The notes under the pieces: generated by a model
Database searches by the model: none
Told to the model about the DNA's origin: nothing
The model's input: the letters and a program-made list of their open reading frames with translations, nothing else
NCBI RefSeq assembly: GCF_001447995.1
Contig: NZ_LDPE01000001.1
Coordinates: forward strand, 186,001 to 250,000
Origin: Maribacter dokdonensis DSW-8
GTDB lineage: Bacteria > Bacteroidota > Bacteroidia > Flavobacteriales > Flavobacteriaceae
Length of the DNA: 64,000 bases
Reading direction: 5' to 3'
Part shown: piece by piece, positions 44,166-53,760 of the stretch
Position numbering within the stretch: the first letter of the stretch is position 1
Layout of the letters: each line of letters opens with the position of its first letter
Position numbers and translations under genes: made by a program

Positions 44166-45923
44166 ATGGCAATTTCAAAAACTAAGGATTTACTTGGTCA
44201 ATTGGTACAACTGGAAAAAACAGTAAGTGAATTTTCTTTTGAGGAGCTAAATGCCAATGAAGCTAAGGTGTTAAAAAACTCTTTTGACACGTTTAGATCT
44301 AGTTTAGAAAATCATATTTATTCTCCCAATACTACTTCCTCTATGGTTGAAGAAACCAAGGCTAGTGATATGAGAGAGCAAGAGAGCGCTCAAAACCAAT
44401 TTATTGCTCATATAAGCCATGAGATCAGAACACCTTTAAACAGCATTATTGGGTTTGCAAATTTGCTGAACGAAGAAAATTTGACCAAAAGCCAACACAA
44501 AAAAGTAGATGCCATACAATTTGCCTCCAATACACTTTTAAAATTGATCAATGAGGTACTGGATTATTCTAAAATATCTTCAGGTAATACCAATTTCGAG
44601 TCTGTAGATTTCAATCTGCATAGCTTGTTGAATGATGTTATGTTCTTGTGCGAAACCTTAATTGTTGATCGTGATATAGAGTTATTGGTAGAAATTGACG
44701 AAAACGTACCTAAGATAATTAAAGGAGACCCTTCTAAACTATCTCAGGTGCTTCTTAACCTTTTAGGGAACTCGGTAAAATTTGTACATAAAGGCTTTAT
44801 TAAGCTTGAAGTTTTTGCATCTAAGACTTTCAATGATGGTTGTGAACTTGAATTTTCCGTAGCAGATACCGGTATTGGTATTTCTCAGGAGAAAATAAAG
44901 ACCATTTTCAATAGCTACACTCAAGCTGAAAATGACACCTCTAGTAAATATGGTGGTACGGGACTTGGTTTAACGATTACAAAAGAGATTATTGAAAAAC
45001 TACAGGGCAATATTGAAATAGATAGTACTGTAGATAGCGGTACAACGGTAACTTTTAGGGTTCCTTATCCTTTAGGTAATAATATCCATACCAGCAAAAA
45101 CACCAATAATGATAGCACATTAGAAGGTAAAAGGGTGTTGGCAGGAACCAAAATTATGGTTTTTGAAGACAACCAAATGAATCAGCGCTTAATTGTAGAG
45201 CAGCTGACCAAATGGGGCTGTAAGGTATATTCCAATCTAAGCTTGCCAAAATCATTGAAAACTTTAGAATCCAAAGATATAGACCTCATTTTAATGGATC
45301 TTAAAATGCCCGGACAGAACGGCTTTGAAGTGTCTAAAATCATTAGAGAGCATAGCAATACCAAGGTGAATACTATTCCTATAGTTGCATTTAGTGCAGA
45401 TTTCACTGAGCAGGACAGTAAAGACTGTAAGGCAATTGGTATAAATGATTTTTTACTGAAACCGTACACATTAGAACAATTAATGAAGACCATAATAGAC
45501 AATAAGAATATTAAACTTGAACAAGCAGAGTATTCTGCATTACTTCAAAAGCCAATGATAGAACCTAAAGAAACAACTGTTGTAGACCTTAACCATCTTT
45601 TAAAAGAGTGTTTTGGTGAGATAGATATGCTAAATGAACTGGTGAAGTTGTTCAAATTAAACGCCATAGAATTTATAGGTAACGTAAAAATTCATTTAAA
45701 AACCGAAAATTTAAAAGAGATAGCGTTATCCGCACATAAATTAAAGGCTGGTTTTGCCATGGTTAAAGCTGATGGTATGAGAAAGCTTATTGTAGACCTA
45801 GAGGCAAGCTGTAAAGGACATCAACCTGAAAAGGTAAAAGAGTTATATGAAATATTCTTAACCGATTATCCTTTGTTGGAGGAGAATTTGGATATGGATT
45901 TAAAAGCCCTAAACAAAAAATAA
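44166..45923 (+). CDS. cytoplasmic hybrid sensor kinase (HisKA-HATPase-REC-Hpt)
   Basis: 585 residues and no membrane segment. A helical N-terminus (1-75) is followed by the phospho-His H85 in AHISHEIRTPLNS, ATP-binding domain (LLNLLGNSVKF about 197, ADTGIGI about 233, GGTGLGLTI about 263), a receiver domain (EDNQMNQ about 334, Asp378, Lys432) and a C-terminal Hpt domain with phospho-His H524 in LSAHKLKAGF. A full phosphorelay therefore sits in one protein, with output presumably to the single-domain regulator 1 base downstream. First gene of the six-gene operon. Confidence 0.93.
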   Translation: MAISKTKDLLGQLVQLEKTVSEFSFEELNANEAKVLKNSFDTFRSSLENHIYSPNTTSSMVEETKASDMREQESAQNQFIAHISHEIRTPLNSIIGFANLLNEENLTKSQHKKVDAIQFASNTLLKLINEVLDYSKISSGNTNFESVDFNLHSLLNDVMFLCETLIVDRDIELLVEIDENVPKIIKGDPSKLSQVLLNLLGNSVKFVHKGFIKLEVFASKTFNDGCELEFSVADTGIGISQEKIKTIFNSYTQAENDTSSKYGGTGLGLTITKEIIEKLQGNIEIDSTVDSGTTVTFRVPYPLGNNIHTSKNTNNDSTLEGKRVLAGTKIMVFEDNQMNQRLIVEQLTKWGCKVYSNLSLPKSLKTLESKDIDLILMDLKMPGQNGFEVSKIIREHSNTKVNTIPIVAFSADFTEQDSKDCKAIGINDFLLKPYTLEQLMKTIIDNKNIKLEQAEYSALLQKPMIEPKETTVVDLNHLLKECFGEIDMLNELVKLFKLNAIEFIGNVKIHLKTENLKEIALSAHKLKAGFAMVKADGMRKLIVDLEASCKGHQPEKVKELYEIFLTDYPLLEENLDMDLKALNKK

Positions 45924-45924
45924 T

Positions 45925-46290
45925 ATGGGTAAACGTGTACTCTTGGCAGATGATGATCAACTGTTGGCCTCGCTTTTAAATTTTAGGCTAAAAAAAGGCG
46001 GTTATGCGGTTCATCATTCCGTCAATGGAAAAGAGGTGAAGGAATATCTGAAAAATGATATGCCCGATATTATCGTGAGCGATATTATGATGCCCTATTT
46101 TTCAGGTATTGAGCTTATAGATTATGTTAGAAACGACCTTAAATCAAATACGCCTATCATCATTATTTCATCAGCAGGCAATGAACAGAACGTTCTTACC
46201 GCTTTTGAATTAGGAGCAAATGATTTTATTACAAAACCAGTTAGTCCAACAGAATTATTAGTACGCATAGCTAGAGAGATAAATAAATAA
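45925..46290 (+). CDS. single-domain response regulator
   Basis: 121 residues, receiver domain only: acidic pocket LLADDDQL, phospho-acceptor Asp53 in VSDIMMP, IIIISSAGNE and FITKPVSP switch residues. It has no DNA-binding domain, so the output must be protein-protein. Being placed between a phosphorelay kinase and a membrane HEAT-repeat protein, the latter is a plausible target; this is inference. One base follows the kinase stop. Confidence 0.93.
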   Translation: MGKRVLLADDDQLLASLLNFRLKKGGYAVHHSVNGKEVKEYLKNDMPDIIVSDIMMPYFSGIELIDYVRNDLKSNTPIIIISSAGNEQNVLTAFELGANDFITKPVSPTELLVRIAREINK

Positions 46291-46306
46291 TTTTAAATAA
46301 TAACAT

Positions 46307-48643
46307 TTGTTAATTCCCCCAAGACAAATAAAAATTTCGCTGATTACAGCCCCAGAATTCAATTTAGAATATCTCTGGTGGCTCACCATATTGTTTTTGG
46401 TGTTATCGGTAATTTACTTTGTTGGGGTATTTCTAATCAGAAATAACATTACTGCCAATAACAAGCGTACCAAAGAAAAGAAGGTAGAATTTTCCCCTAT
46501 GATCAATGAATTTTTATTCTATGATGATTCTAATTCTAAAGAGGAAAAAATGAACTATCTAAATTTAAAAGTACAGATAAGGGAATTGATCAAGAATAAA
46601 TTCGATAGACATGTATTGACCGAAGTTTTACTTGATTTGCGCAAAGACCTATCTGGACAATCCCAAGATGTTTTAATCCATTTATACAAAGATTTAGGGC
46701 TGCATCATGATGCTTATGAAAAATTGGGCAGTAGCAAATGGCAAGTGGTTTCAAGCGGAATTTTGGAACTGACGACCATGGAGGTGGATGAAGCCTATGG
46801 CTTGATCATTAAATTCATTAACCATAGACAAAGTACTGTACGTAAACAGGCAGAAATTGCTGTGGTCAACCTAAAAGAAGAAGGTATTAAATACTTTCTT
46901 GACAATACAAAATATAAAATTGCAGAATGGCAACAGTTAAAATTGTTAGATGTACTTAGGCACAAACCAAATTACACACCACCACAATTTGGGCTTTGGT
47001 TAACCTCTACCAATACTCATGTAGTGTTGTTCTCTTTACGACTTATAAAATATTATAGTCAAAACGATGCTGAACAGTCAATCATAACACTGTTAAAACA
47101 TAAAAAGAAAGAAATACAGGCAGAGGCAATAGAGTGCATTAAAGAGTTTCATTTTGTTAGCGCCTTACCCACATTAATTATGGTGTACCCTAAGGCAAGC
47201 CATGATATAAAAATTGCAATATTAGATGCCATAGGTGAATTGGGGTCGGCTTCAGAGGTGCCCTTTCTAGAAAAGTTAAAAGCTACAGAACGTCATTTCA
47301 ATATTAAGGGCAAAGTTATCGGCACTTTGAACAAGATCAATCCTGAAAGTGTATTGCCTACAAAGAATATTTCTCAAGTAGATTTTTATGAGCCAGAGTT
47401 TGAGACAGTAGAAGAAGTGATTGAAGATAAAGTGATTGAACCACTAATAGAACCTTCCTCTCCCATAGAAACGGAAGAAGTTATTGAGAATACTGATTCA
47501 ATTGAGGCTGAAATTGAAGGGGAAGAAGATTTACCGGTTATAGAAAATAAATTTATAGAAAATACAGCGGTAGAGGCATCTTCAGATATTTCTACAGAAC
47601 CTACAGCGAGCGTTACCGAACAACCAATGTCAAAACCAGAAGTTGAGGGGCAAATAAGTGAATTGGATCTTTCTTTCTTACCTCATGTTATGGGTGAAGA
47701 TCAAGCTAATGTAAGTGTTTTGAATGATGACGTAACTGAATTAGGTGATGAGGAGACAAAGGAAACGGTTTTAGAGATTGAAAACGAAGAATTTACGTTT
47801 AACTTTTTACCGTTGGTGATAGATGATGTTGTTGCACAGGAAGATGTTGCCTTTGAGGAGCCCGATGCTTTGGAACCTATGTTCGTTTTAGAAAACGAAG
47901 CGTTAAACCAAGTGGGTAAGGTCACTGAAACTTTAGACAGTGAAGAAGATTTCGATGAAGAAATGAGTATTGATTGGACATCCATCATAACAGAAAACGA
48001 CAAAAACAACTTAGAAGACGCTTCAGTTGAACCTATATTAGAAATAAAGAACGGTACCGTTAATTTTTCGGCCAATTTTATGCCTGAGGAAGAATTGGAG
48101 ACCATGGTGATTTTGGAAAACATTTCGGAACTCGGAGATTGCCGTGAACTAGGTTTATTGTATGATATCATTGAGGAAAATACTTCTGAATTGGTTATTG
48201 AAAGAGCTAATGAGCTTATTGAAAAATTCTCCTATCAATCCCCACGACCAAATGATCTGTTAAGCGAGGACAGTAATTTGGCTATGAGCGTGTTTACCGA
48301 TATTTATCACCAAGCAGATCATGAAACCAAACTTATGTTGATTCATGAAATTAAAATTGTGGGCGATGAAAAAGAATTCCGATTACTGAAGAGTATTATT
48401 GATTCTACGTCTAACGATTTGTCCAAAGAGGCAAATGATGCATTGAATGCGATTAAAATCCGCTTAGCATTGTCCAAAGAAGAGCAGTTAGAAGGCGTAA
48501 AAAACTCCATTTTCGATGTTAATTTTGAATTGGAAATAACAGAGAAAGCAAAAAACAACGTAGCACAAAAAGAAAGCGGTTCTACCTTATTTGACCAATT
48601 ATGTTCCATGTCCAACTCTTTATATAATAAGAAAAATGGATAG
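46307..48643 (+). CDS. membrane-anchored HEAT-repeat protein with acidic linker
   Basis: 778 residues. One membrane segment at about 21-46 (LEYLWWLTILFLVLSVIYFVGVFLI), then HEAT-type helical repeats at about 90-350 (RKQAEIAVVNLKEEGIKYFL, VVLFSLRLIKYYSQNDAEQSII, EIQAEAIECIKEFHFVSALPTLI, KIAILDAIGELGSASEVPFLEKL), a very acidic low-complexity stretch at about 360-600, and further HEAT units near the end. There is no ATG near the start: TTG 46307 is the only standard start before a stop, and the next ATG would remove the membrane segment. Probably a cytoplasmic scaffold for the synthase next door. Confidence 0.85.
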   Translation: MLIPPRQIKISLITAPEFNLEYLWWLTILFLVLSVIYFVGVFLIRNNITANNKRTKEKKVEFSPMINEFLFYDDSNSKEEKMNYLNLKVQIRELIKNKFDRHVLTEVLLDLRKDLSGQSQDVLIHLYKDLGLHHDAYEKLGSSKWQVVSSGILELTTMEVDEAYGLIIKFINHRQSTVRKQAEIAVVNLKEEGIKYFLDNTKYKIAEWQQLKLLDVLRHKPNYTPPQFGLWLTSTNTHVVLFSLRLIKYYSQNDAEQSIITLLKHKKKEIQAEAIECIKEFHFVSALPTLIMVYPKASHDIKIAILDAIGELGSASEVPFLEKLKATERHFNIKGKVIGTLNKINPESVLPTKNISQVDFYEPEFETVEEVIEDKVIEPLIEPSSPIETEEVIENTDSIEAEIEGEEDLPVIENKFIENTAVEASSDISTEPTASVTEQPMSKPEVEGQISELDLSFLPHVMGEDQANVSVLNDDVTELGDEETKETVLEIENEEFTFNFLPLVIDDVVAQEDVAFEEPDALEPMFVLENEALNQVGKVTETLDSEEDFDEEMSIDWTSIITENDKNNLEDASVEPILEIKNGTVNFSANFMPEEELETMVILENISELGDCRELGLLYDIIEENTSELVIERANELIEKFSYQSPRPNDLLSEDSNLAMSVFTDIYHQADHETKLMLIHEIKIVGDEKEFRLLKSIIDSTSNDLSKEANDALNAIKIRLALSKEEQLEGVKNSIFDVNFELEITEKAKNNVAQKESGSTLFDQLCSMSNSLYNKKNG

Positions 48644-50066
48644 TGAATTATTCGGTGTTGTTTTGGAATACATCAATTTTGTATTCTTTGTATTCACGTT
48701 AATACTCTTTATTCTATTTTCCTTAATGGCGTATTTCTCAACAAGAAATTCATTGCATTATAGAAATAAGAACAGCTTCACCGATATTTCAAAAATTATG
48801 GCATCTCCTTTGGCGCCAACAATTACCATTATAGCTCCTGCTTATAATGAGGGTCTTACCATTGTAGAGAATATACGATCCTTGTTATCATTACAATATG
48901 TAAACTATGATGTAATGGTTGTTAATGATGGTAGTAAAGATGATACTTTACAGAAATTAATAGATTCTTACGACCTTGAAAAGATCGATGTAGAAATGGA
49001 TCCCGACTGGAAATCAAAACCGGTTCGTGGAATATATAAATCTAAGAATAGGGCTTTTGAAAAGCTGACCGTTGTTGATAAAATGAACGGAGGCAAGTCT
49101 GATGCCCTTAATACCGGTGTAGCACTTTCTACGAGCAAATATGTAGGTTGTATAGATGTTGATTGCCTTTTACAGCCAGATGCTTTATTGCATGTGGTTA
49201 AATCATTCTTTCAACGTTCCAAGAAAAGGGTCATAGCTGTTGGTGGTGTTATACGTGTGGCTAATTCATGTATTATTCAAGGCGGACAGTTAGAGGAAAT
49301 AAGATTACCCAGTAATTGGCTGGCAAGATTCCAATTATTGGAATATACACGATCTTTTATTCTGGGAAGAATGGCTTGGGGTAGAATTGATAGTTTGCTT
49401 ATTATTTCTGGTGCATTTGGTTTTTTTGAACGTGAAATTGCTTTGGCTGTTGGCGGTTATGATACGGATACCGTTGGTGAGGATATGGAAATCGTCTTTA
49501 AAATGCGCCGTTACATGCATGATAGAAGGGAACCGTATACAATAGAGTATATTCCCGATCCTCTGTGCTGGACAGAAGTTCCAGAAGATCTCAACATTCT
49601 TGTAAACCAAAGAGATCGTTGGGCCAGGGGCAATTTAGAAACGTTGTTCAAGCATAAGGATATGTTGTTCAATTCAAAGTATGGTAGATTGGGATTGTTA
49701 AGCTATCCGTACTGGTTTTTTTATGAGTGGCTTTCTCCATTATTGGAGTTTTTTGGTTTTTTCACCATTATCCTTTTTGCCTATTTGGGTATTTTAAATT
49801 GGGAATTCTTTTTCATGATTACGTTGGCCATTTTTCTGTTTTCGATCATGATTTCCTTTTACGCCATTCTTTGGGATGTGTATTCCTATAACCAATATAG
49901 AAAAACAAAAGATATTCTTATTCTCATGGGGCTGGCCATTTTAGAACCTTTCATTTTTCACCCAATTGTGGTATATGCTGCGGTTAGGGGCAATTATAAA
50001 AAACTATTTAAGATTAAATCTGGCTGGGGGTCCCAAGTTAGAAAAGGTTTTGCAAAAGCAACATAA
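48636..50066 (+). CDS. processive glycosyltransferase family 2, PgaC/hyaluronan-synthase-like
   Basis: 476 residues from ATG 48636, which overlaps the HEAT gene by 8 bases. One N-terminal membrane segment (11-35), a GT2 domain (ITIIAPAYNEG 62-73, VVNDGSKDD 95-103, DVD at 174-176, catalytic GED 281-283, QRDRW 325-329) and three to four C-terminal membrane segments. This is the synthase architecture that polymerises and exports a beta-linked polysaccharide from nucleotide sugars, such as poly-N-acetylglucosamine. The sugar made here cannot be read. Confidence 0.92.
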   Translation: MDSELFGVVLEYINFVFFVFTLILFILFSLMAYFSTRNSLHYRNKNSFTDISKIMASPLAPTITIIAPAYNEGLTIVENIRSLLSLQYVNYDVMVVNDGSKDDTLQKLIDSYDLEKIDVEMDPDWKSKPVRGIYKSKNRAFEKLTVVDKMNGGKSDALNTGVALSTSKYVGCIDVDCLLQPDALLHVVKSFFQRSKKRVIAVGGVIRVANSCIIQGGQLEEIRLPSNWLARFQLLEYTRSFILGRMAWGRIDSLLIISGAFGFFEREIALAVGGYDTDTVGEDMEIVFKMRRYMHDRREPYTIEYIPDPLCWTEVPEDLNILVNQRDRWARGNLETLFKHKDMLFNSKYGRLGLLSYPYWFFYEWLSPLLEFFGFFTIILFAYLGILNWEFFFMITLAIFLFSIMISFYAILWDVYSYNQYRKTKDILILMGLAILEPFIFHPIVVYAAVRGNYKKLFKIKSGWGSQVRKGFAKAT

Positions 50067-50071
50067 TAGCA

Positions 50072-52453
50072 ATGAACACAAGTAAAATAGATAGATATAC
50101 CTTAAAGCAGTATACGCGGCTTATGATATCCTTTTTTGGATGTCTGCTGGTATTAACGCTTTTTCAATATGGTATGCTATACTATAAAGGTGTTATAGAT
50201 GCTATTATTTCCATTAGTTTTCTTAAAGCTGTTGTACATCAAATTGGCTTTACCGCTTTAATGGGTATTGTTATGGTTTTTCCTTTTAATTTTTGGGAAA
50301 ATCTACGCTCCAGATATGGGTTTAACCTGGTATTCGTTCTTTTGGGCTTAGTGCTGATATTTGAGGCAGTTCTTATTGCATACTATTGTTCTACTTTGGT
50401 GCCTTTAGGGTCAGATTTACTAGGATATAGCTATGCAGATGTAAAGATAACCCTTGCCAATTCTGGCGGATTCATGATTTCGGTTTACCTACTTTTTGCC
50501 GTTGCTTTTTTAATTGGTCTTTTTTGGGTTTTATATAAGGTTACTTCTAAATTTTATCATAGGATCAGTAGAATGTACCCTTTTACCATTGTGTTGTTTA
50601 GCCTGTTCATGGCTTCTTTGTTTACAGATGGAAAGCCCATTAACCAGAACAAAGTTCAATATTTAGCGGTTAACATATACAATACCAGTACAGAAGATAA
50701 TTCATATACCTCTAAAGAAGAATACCCATTGGTTCAAGGTCCGATCATTGAAAATGTTCTTGGTGATTACTTTGAATTAAAAGAAGAGAAACCAAATATC
50801 GTATTTATTATGGTAGAAGGTCTGGGTAGGGATTTCGTTGGTGAAGGTGCCGAGTTTGGCGGATTTACCCCATTTTTAGATTCATTGACCACCAAATCCT
50901 TGTACTGGGAAAATTTCTTGAGCAATACCGGGAGAACTTTTGGGGTTTTACCTTCTTTATTGGGTTCGTTGCCTTTTGGTAAAAGCGGATTTATGGAGCT
51001 AGAAGAATATCCTAATAAACTTACGATGTTCAGTGTTCTAAAAAATAATGGCTACCATACTTCTTTTTATCAAGGTACTAATAGTTCCTTTGATAAGGTT
51101 GACCGATTTCTAAATAGTGAGAATGTTGATTTTATACTGGATAAATCGGGATTTGGAATTCAATACCAGCAACAGGCTGAAGATGCCGCTGGTTCATCAT
51201 GGGGATATCCGGACAAGGAATTGTTCAAAAAAAGTATCAGTTTAGAAAGAAACGAAGATCAACCAAGACTAGAAGTGTATATGACCATTAGTACACATGA
51301 GCCATTTATACCGCCCAACCAAGATTTTTTTGAAACCAAAGTGAATCAGATTTTAAAGAATGGTGATTTTGGTTCCAGGGAGACAAAAATCATTGAAAAA
51401 AACAATAATGTTTTTGCCACACTGTTATATACAGACGATGCTATACAATGGTTTATGGAATCCTATAAATCTCAGCCAAATTATGAGAATACCATTTTTG
51501 TGATTACCGGTGATCATAGGCTTATACCTATTCCGCAGAGAAACAGTATCAGTCGTTTTCATGTGCCATTGATCATGTATAGCCCAATGCTAAAAAAAAC
51601 ACGTAAAATGAGTTCTATCTCATCACATTTTGATGTCACTCCGTCTATTCTAGCGTTGTTGGATAATGCATACGAAATGAAAATGCCTAAGAAAGTAGCA
51701 TGGATGGGTGATGCGCTAGACATGGAAACAGCATTTAGATCCACTAAGAACATACCTTTAATGCGTAACAAAAATGAATTGAAAGAGTATATAAGTAAAG
51801 AAAAATTATATACCAACGGTGATATTATGGAGCTGGATGAAAATATGGATATCAGTTCTACCTTTGGCGGTAGTGGGGTTGAAAAATCATTGGAGCGCTT
51901 TAAGTCCGTGAACCATTATGTCACTACAGAAAATAAGATCATACCAGATAGTTTGACCATATTTTCTGTTCAAACGGAAAAATTTACACCGGCAGAAATT
52001 ACGTGGATCAACAGTATTTATGATGGAAGCAATTTTGACCGTTCCTTTTTTAAGGCACGGGATTTAGCTTTTAACAAAAAGTGGGATGATGCACTTTTAT
52101 TATGCCGTTACATTCTGTCTGAATCTCCCAGCCATATAGACACTAAGATTTTATCGGGACGGTTACACATTTGGAAAGGTAATTATGAGGAGTCGGTAAA
52201 GATTTTAAAGGAATGTATTGCCATGAACCCCAATTATATAGATTCCTACGCCGCACTTTTTGATGTGTATTTCTGGTATGACAAACATGCGGAAGGTTTG
52301 GCCTTGGTAGATATTGTTCAAGAAAACAGTGCTAGTGCCAATGAAATTTCCAATAAAATAGCAAGGGCTAAAACAAGCGCAAGAAAGGCTGGAATTAAAA
52401 ATCATGAAACTTCAAAAGATACTACCAATAGCACTTTGGCATCTATAGAATAA
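50072..52453 (+). CDS. LtaS-like sulfatase-fold phosphoglycerol transferase with TPR tail
   Basis: 793 residues: five N-terminal membrane segments, then an extracytoplasmic alkaline-phosphatase-fold domain. The LtaS catalytic positions are kept: metal Glu249 (IMVEGLG), nucleophile Thr289 (NTGRTFG), His409 (STHEPF), Asp481-His482 (TGDHRL), against E255, T300, D475 and H476 of S. aureus LtaS. So it probably transfers phosphoglycerol or a similar phosphoalcohol, not sulfate. The last 170 residues carry TPR-like helices (ALLLCRYILSESPSHIDTKILSGRLHIWKGNYEESVKILKEC). Five bases after the GT2 gene. Confidence 0.88.
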   Translation: MNTSKIDRYTLKQYTRLMISFFGCLLVLTLFQYGMLYYKGVIDAIISISFLKAVVHQIGFTALMGIVMVFPFNFWENLRSRYGFNLVFVLLGLVLIFEAVLIAYYCSTLVPLGSDLLGYSYADVKITLANSGGFMISVYLLFAVAFLIGLFWVLYKVTSKFYHRISRMYPFTIVLFSLFMASLFTDGKPINQNKVQYLAVNIYNTSTEDNSYTSKEEYPLVQGPIIENVLGDYFELKEEKPNIVFIMVEGLGRDFVGEGAEFGGFTPFLDSLTTKSLYWENFLSNTGRTFGVLPSLLGSLPFGKSGFMELEEYPNKLTMFSVLKNNGYHTSFYQGTNSSFDKVDRFLNSENVDFILDKSGFGIQYQQQAEDAAGSSWGYPDKELFKKSISLERNEDQPRLEVYMTISTHEPFIPPNQDFFETKVNQILKNGDFGSRETKIIEKNNNVFATLLYTDDAIQWFMESYKSQPNYENTIFVITGDHRLIPIPQRNSISRFHVPLIMYSPMLKKTRKMSSISSHFDVTPSILALLDNAYEMKMPKKVAWMGDALDMETAFRSTKNIPLMRNKNELKEYISKEKLYTNGDIMELDENMDISSTFGGSGVEKSLERFKSVNHYVTTENKIIPDSLTIFSVQTEKFTPAEITWINSIYDGSNFDRSFFKARDLAFNKKWDDALLLCRYILSESPSHIDTKILSGRLHIWKGNYEESVKILKECIAMNPNYIDSYAALFDVYFWYDKHAEGLALVDIVQENSASANEISNKIARAKTSARKAGIKNHETSKDTTNSTLASIE

Positions 52454-53760
52454 TGAATAAGAGTTGGCTACATGTTACATCTTTAATCATGCTATTGCTT
52501 GTTACGCAAGCAAAAGGGCAAGATACACCGTATAGTAACCCTTCTTTTGAAAGTGCTTATGCTTTGGCGTATGAGGGCAAAACAAATACTGCCCACAATA
52601 TATTGTACACTTTGATCAATGAACCGGAAACAGAGGAGGAAACTTCTATTCTATGGGCAAGAACCTTAAGTTGGCGAGGCCATTATGATGGTGCCAGATC
52701 TACGTTCAATACCATACTGTCTAAGAACAAGAATAACAGAGCAGTGTGGTTAGGGGCTATAAAGAACGAACTTTATGCCAAAAACTATCATACTGCACTT
52801 GGTCTTGCCAATAAGGCTTTACTGCATAAATCTAATGACCCTGAGCTACAAAGATTACGAGCTATTGCCATAGACGGGATAAATGGCATTGTTTATAGTG
52901 ATAAAGCTTGGTATAATGTAGACAGTAAAATAGCAAGGAGTTCATCAAAACCAAAAAAAGAAACTGCTAAGGTTGCCGAGAGGGATACCTTGCAAAATGT
53001 ACATAAAACACCGGTTACTGAAGAACAGCTTAAAAACACGGTTTCGGTAAACAGTTCGGTTACTTTTTACGATAAGCGTTTTGATCCTATTACAACCTCT
53101 AGTATTTCTTACAACAGGCAAACACCTTACGGAGTGATCATTCCTAGAATAAACAACAGCAATAGGCTAGGCAAAAACGGAATTCAATTAGATGTAGACC
53201 TTTATCCAAAAATTACCAAGGGTGTTTATGCCTATTTAAATTATGGTTATTCGGAATCTGATTTGTATCCAAACCATAAAATGGGTGGGGATGTCTACTA
53301 TAATCATAAAAGTGGTATTGAATTTTCTGCAGGTGGTAGATTCATAAATTTTGCGACCAAGGATGTAAAATCTATAACCAATTCATTGGGGTATTATACT
53401 GGTAACTACTATTTTTCATTGCGATCGTACATTACGCCAGAAGCCGATAATTTAACCAATGTATCGGGGAATCTATTAATCCGCAAGTATCTAAAGGATG
53501 CTGAAAACTTTATGGGTATAAATGTAGGTGTAGGGTTTTCACCAGAGCTACGTCAATTTACTTCTGGTGACCAATTACTGGCAGAAACCCTATTGTATAT
53601 AGAATCTCAACGATTAAGTTTTGAGTATCAGTTTACAAGTAAGAATAATTTGAGCGCTTATAGAACCAATGTTGGGGTTTTGAGACAAGAACAATCTTTT
53701 GACCCCGGTAGTTATTTCTATTCCATTTCAGCGGGGCTCACCTATGAGTTTAATTTTTAG
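52453..53760 (+). CDS. YaiO-family outer-membrane beta-barrel protein
   Basis: 435 residues: signal peptide (to KGQ), a TPR region (SFESAYALAYEGKTNTAHNILYTLINEPETEEETSILWARTLSWRGHYDGARSTFNTILSKNKNNRAVWLGAI, about 25-140), a linker, and a C-terminal barrel with the YaiO family pattern (VSVNSSVTFYDKRFDPITTSSISYNRQTPYGVIIPRINNSNR, QLDVDLYPKITKGVYAYLNYGYSES, YNHKSGIEFSAGGRF). It ends in aromatic YEFNF. As the outer-membrane member of the operon it is the likely export channel for the polymer. Its start overlaps the transferase stop by one base. Confidence 0.9.
   Translation: MNKSWLHVTSLIMLLLVTQAKGQDTPYSNPSFESAYALAYEGKTNTAHNILYTLINEPETEEETSILWARTLSWRGHYDGARSTFNTILSKNKNNRAVWLGAIKNELYAKNYHTALGLANKALLHKSNDPELQRLRAIAIDGINGIVYSDKAWYNVDSKIARSSSKPKKETAKVAERDTLQNVHKTPVTEEQLKNTVSVNSSVTFYDKRFDPITTSSISYNRQTPYGVIIPRINNSNRLGKNGIQLDVDLYPKITKGVYAYLNYGYSESDLYPNHKMGGDVYYNHKSGIEFSAGGRFINFATKDVKSITNSLGYYTGNYYFSLRSYITPEADNLTNVSGNLLIRKYLKDAENFMGINVGVGFSPELRQFTSGDQLLAETLLYIESQRLSFEYQFTSKNNLSAYRTNVGVLRQEQSFDPGSYFYSISAGLTYEFNF

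Noticed and set aside
47701-48171. Minus-strand frame of 156 codons inside the HEAT-protein gene
   Set aside because: Mirror of the Glu/Asp-rich linker codons, giving a Ser-rich artefact.
50072-52453. Classification as a true aryl-sulfatase
   Set aside because: The C/S-x-P-x-R formylglycine motif is absent, while the LtaS-type Thr nucleophile and metal ligands are present.
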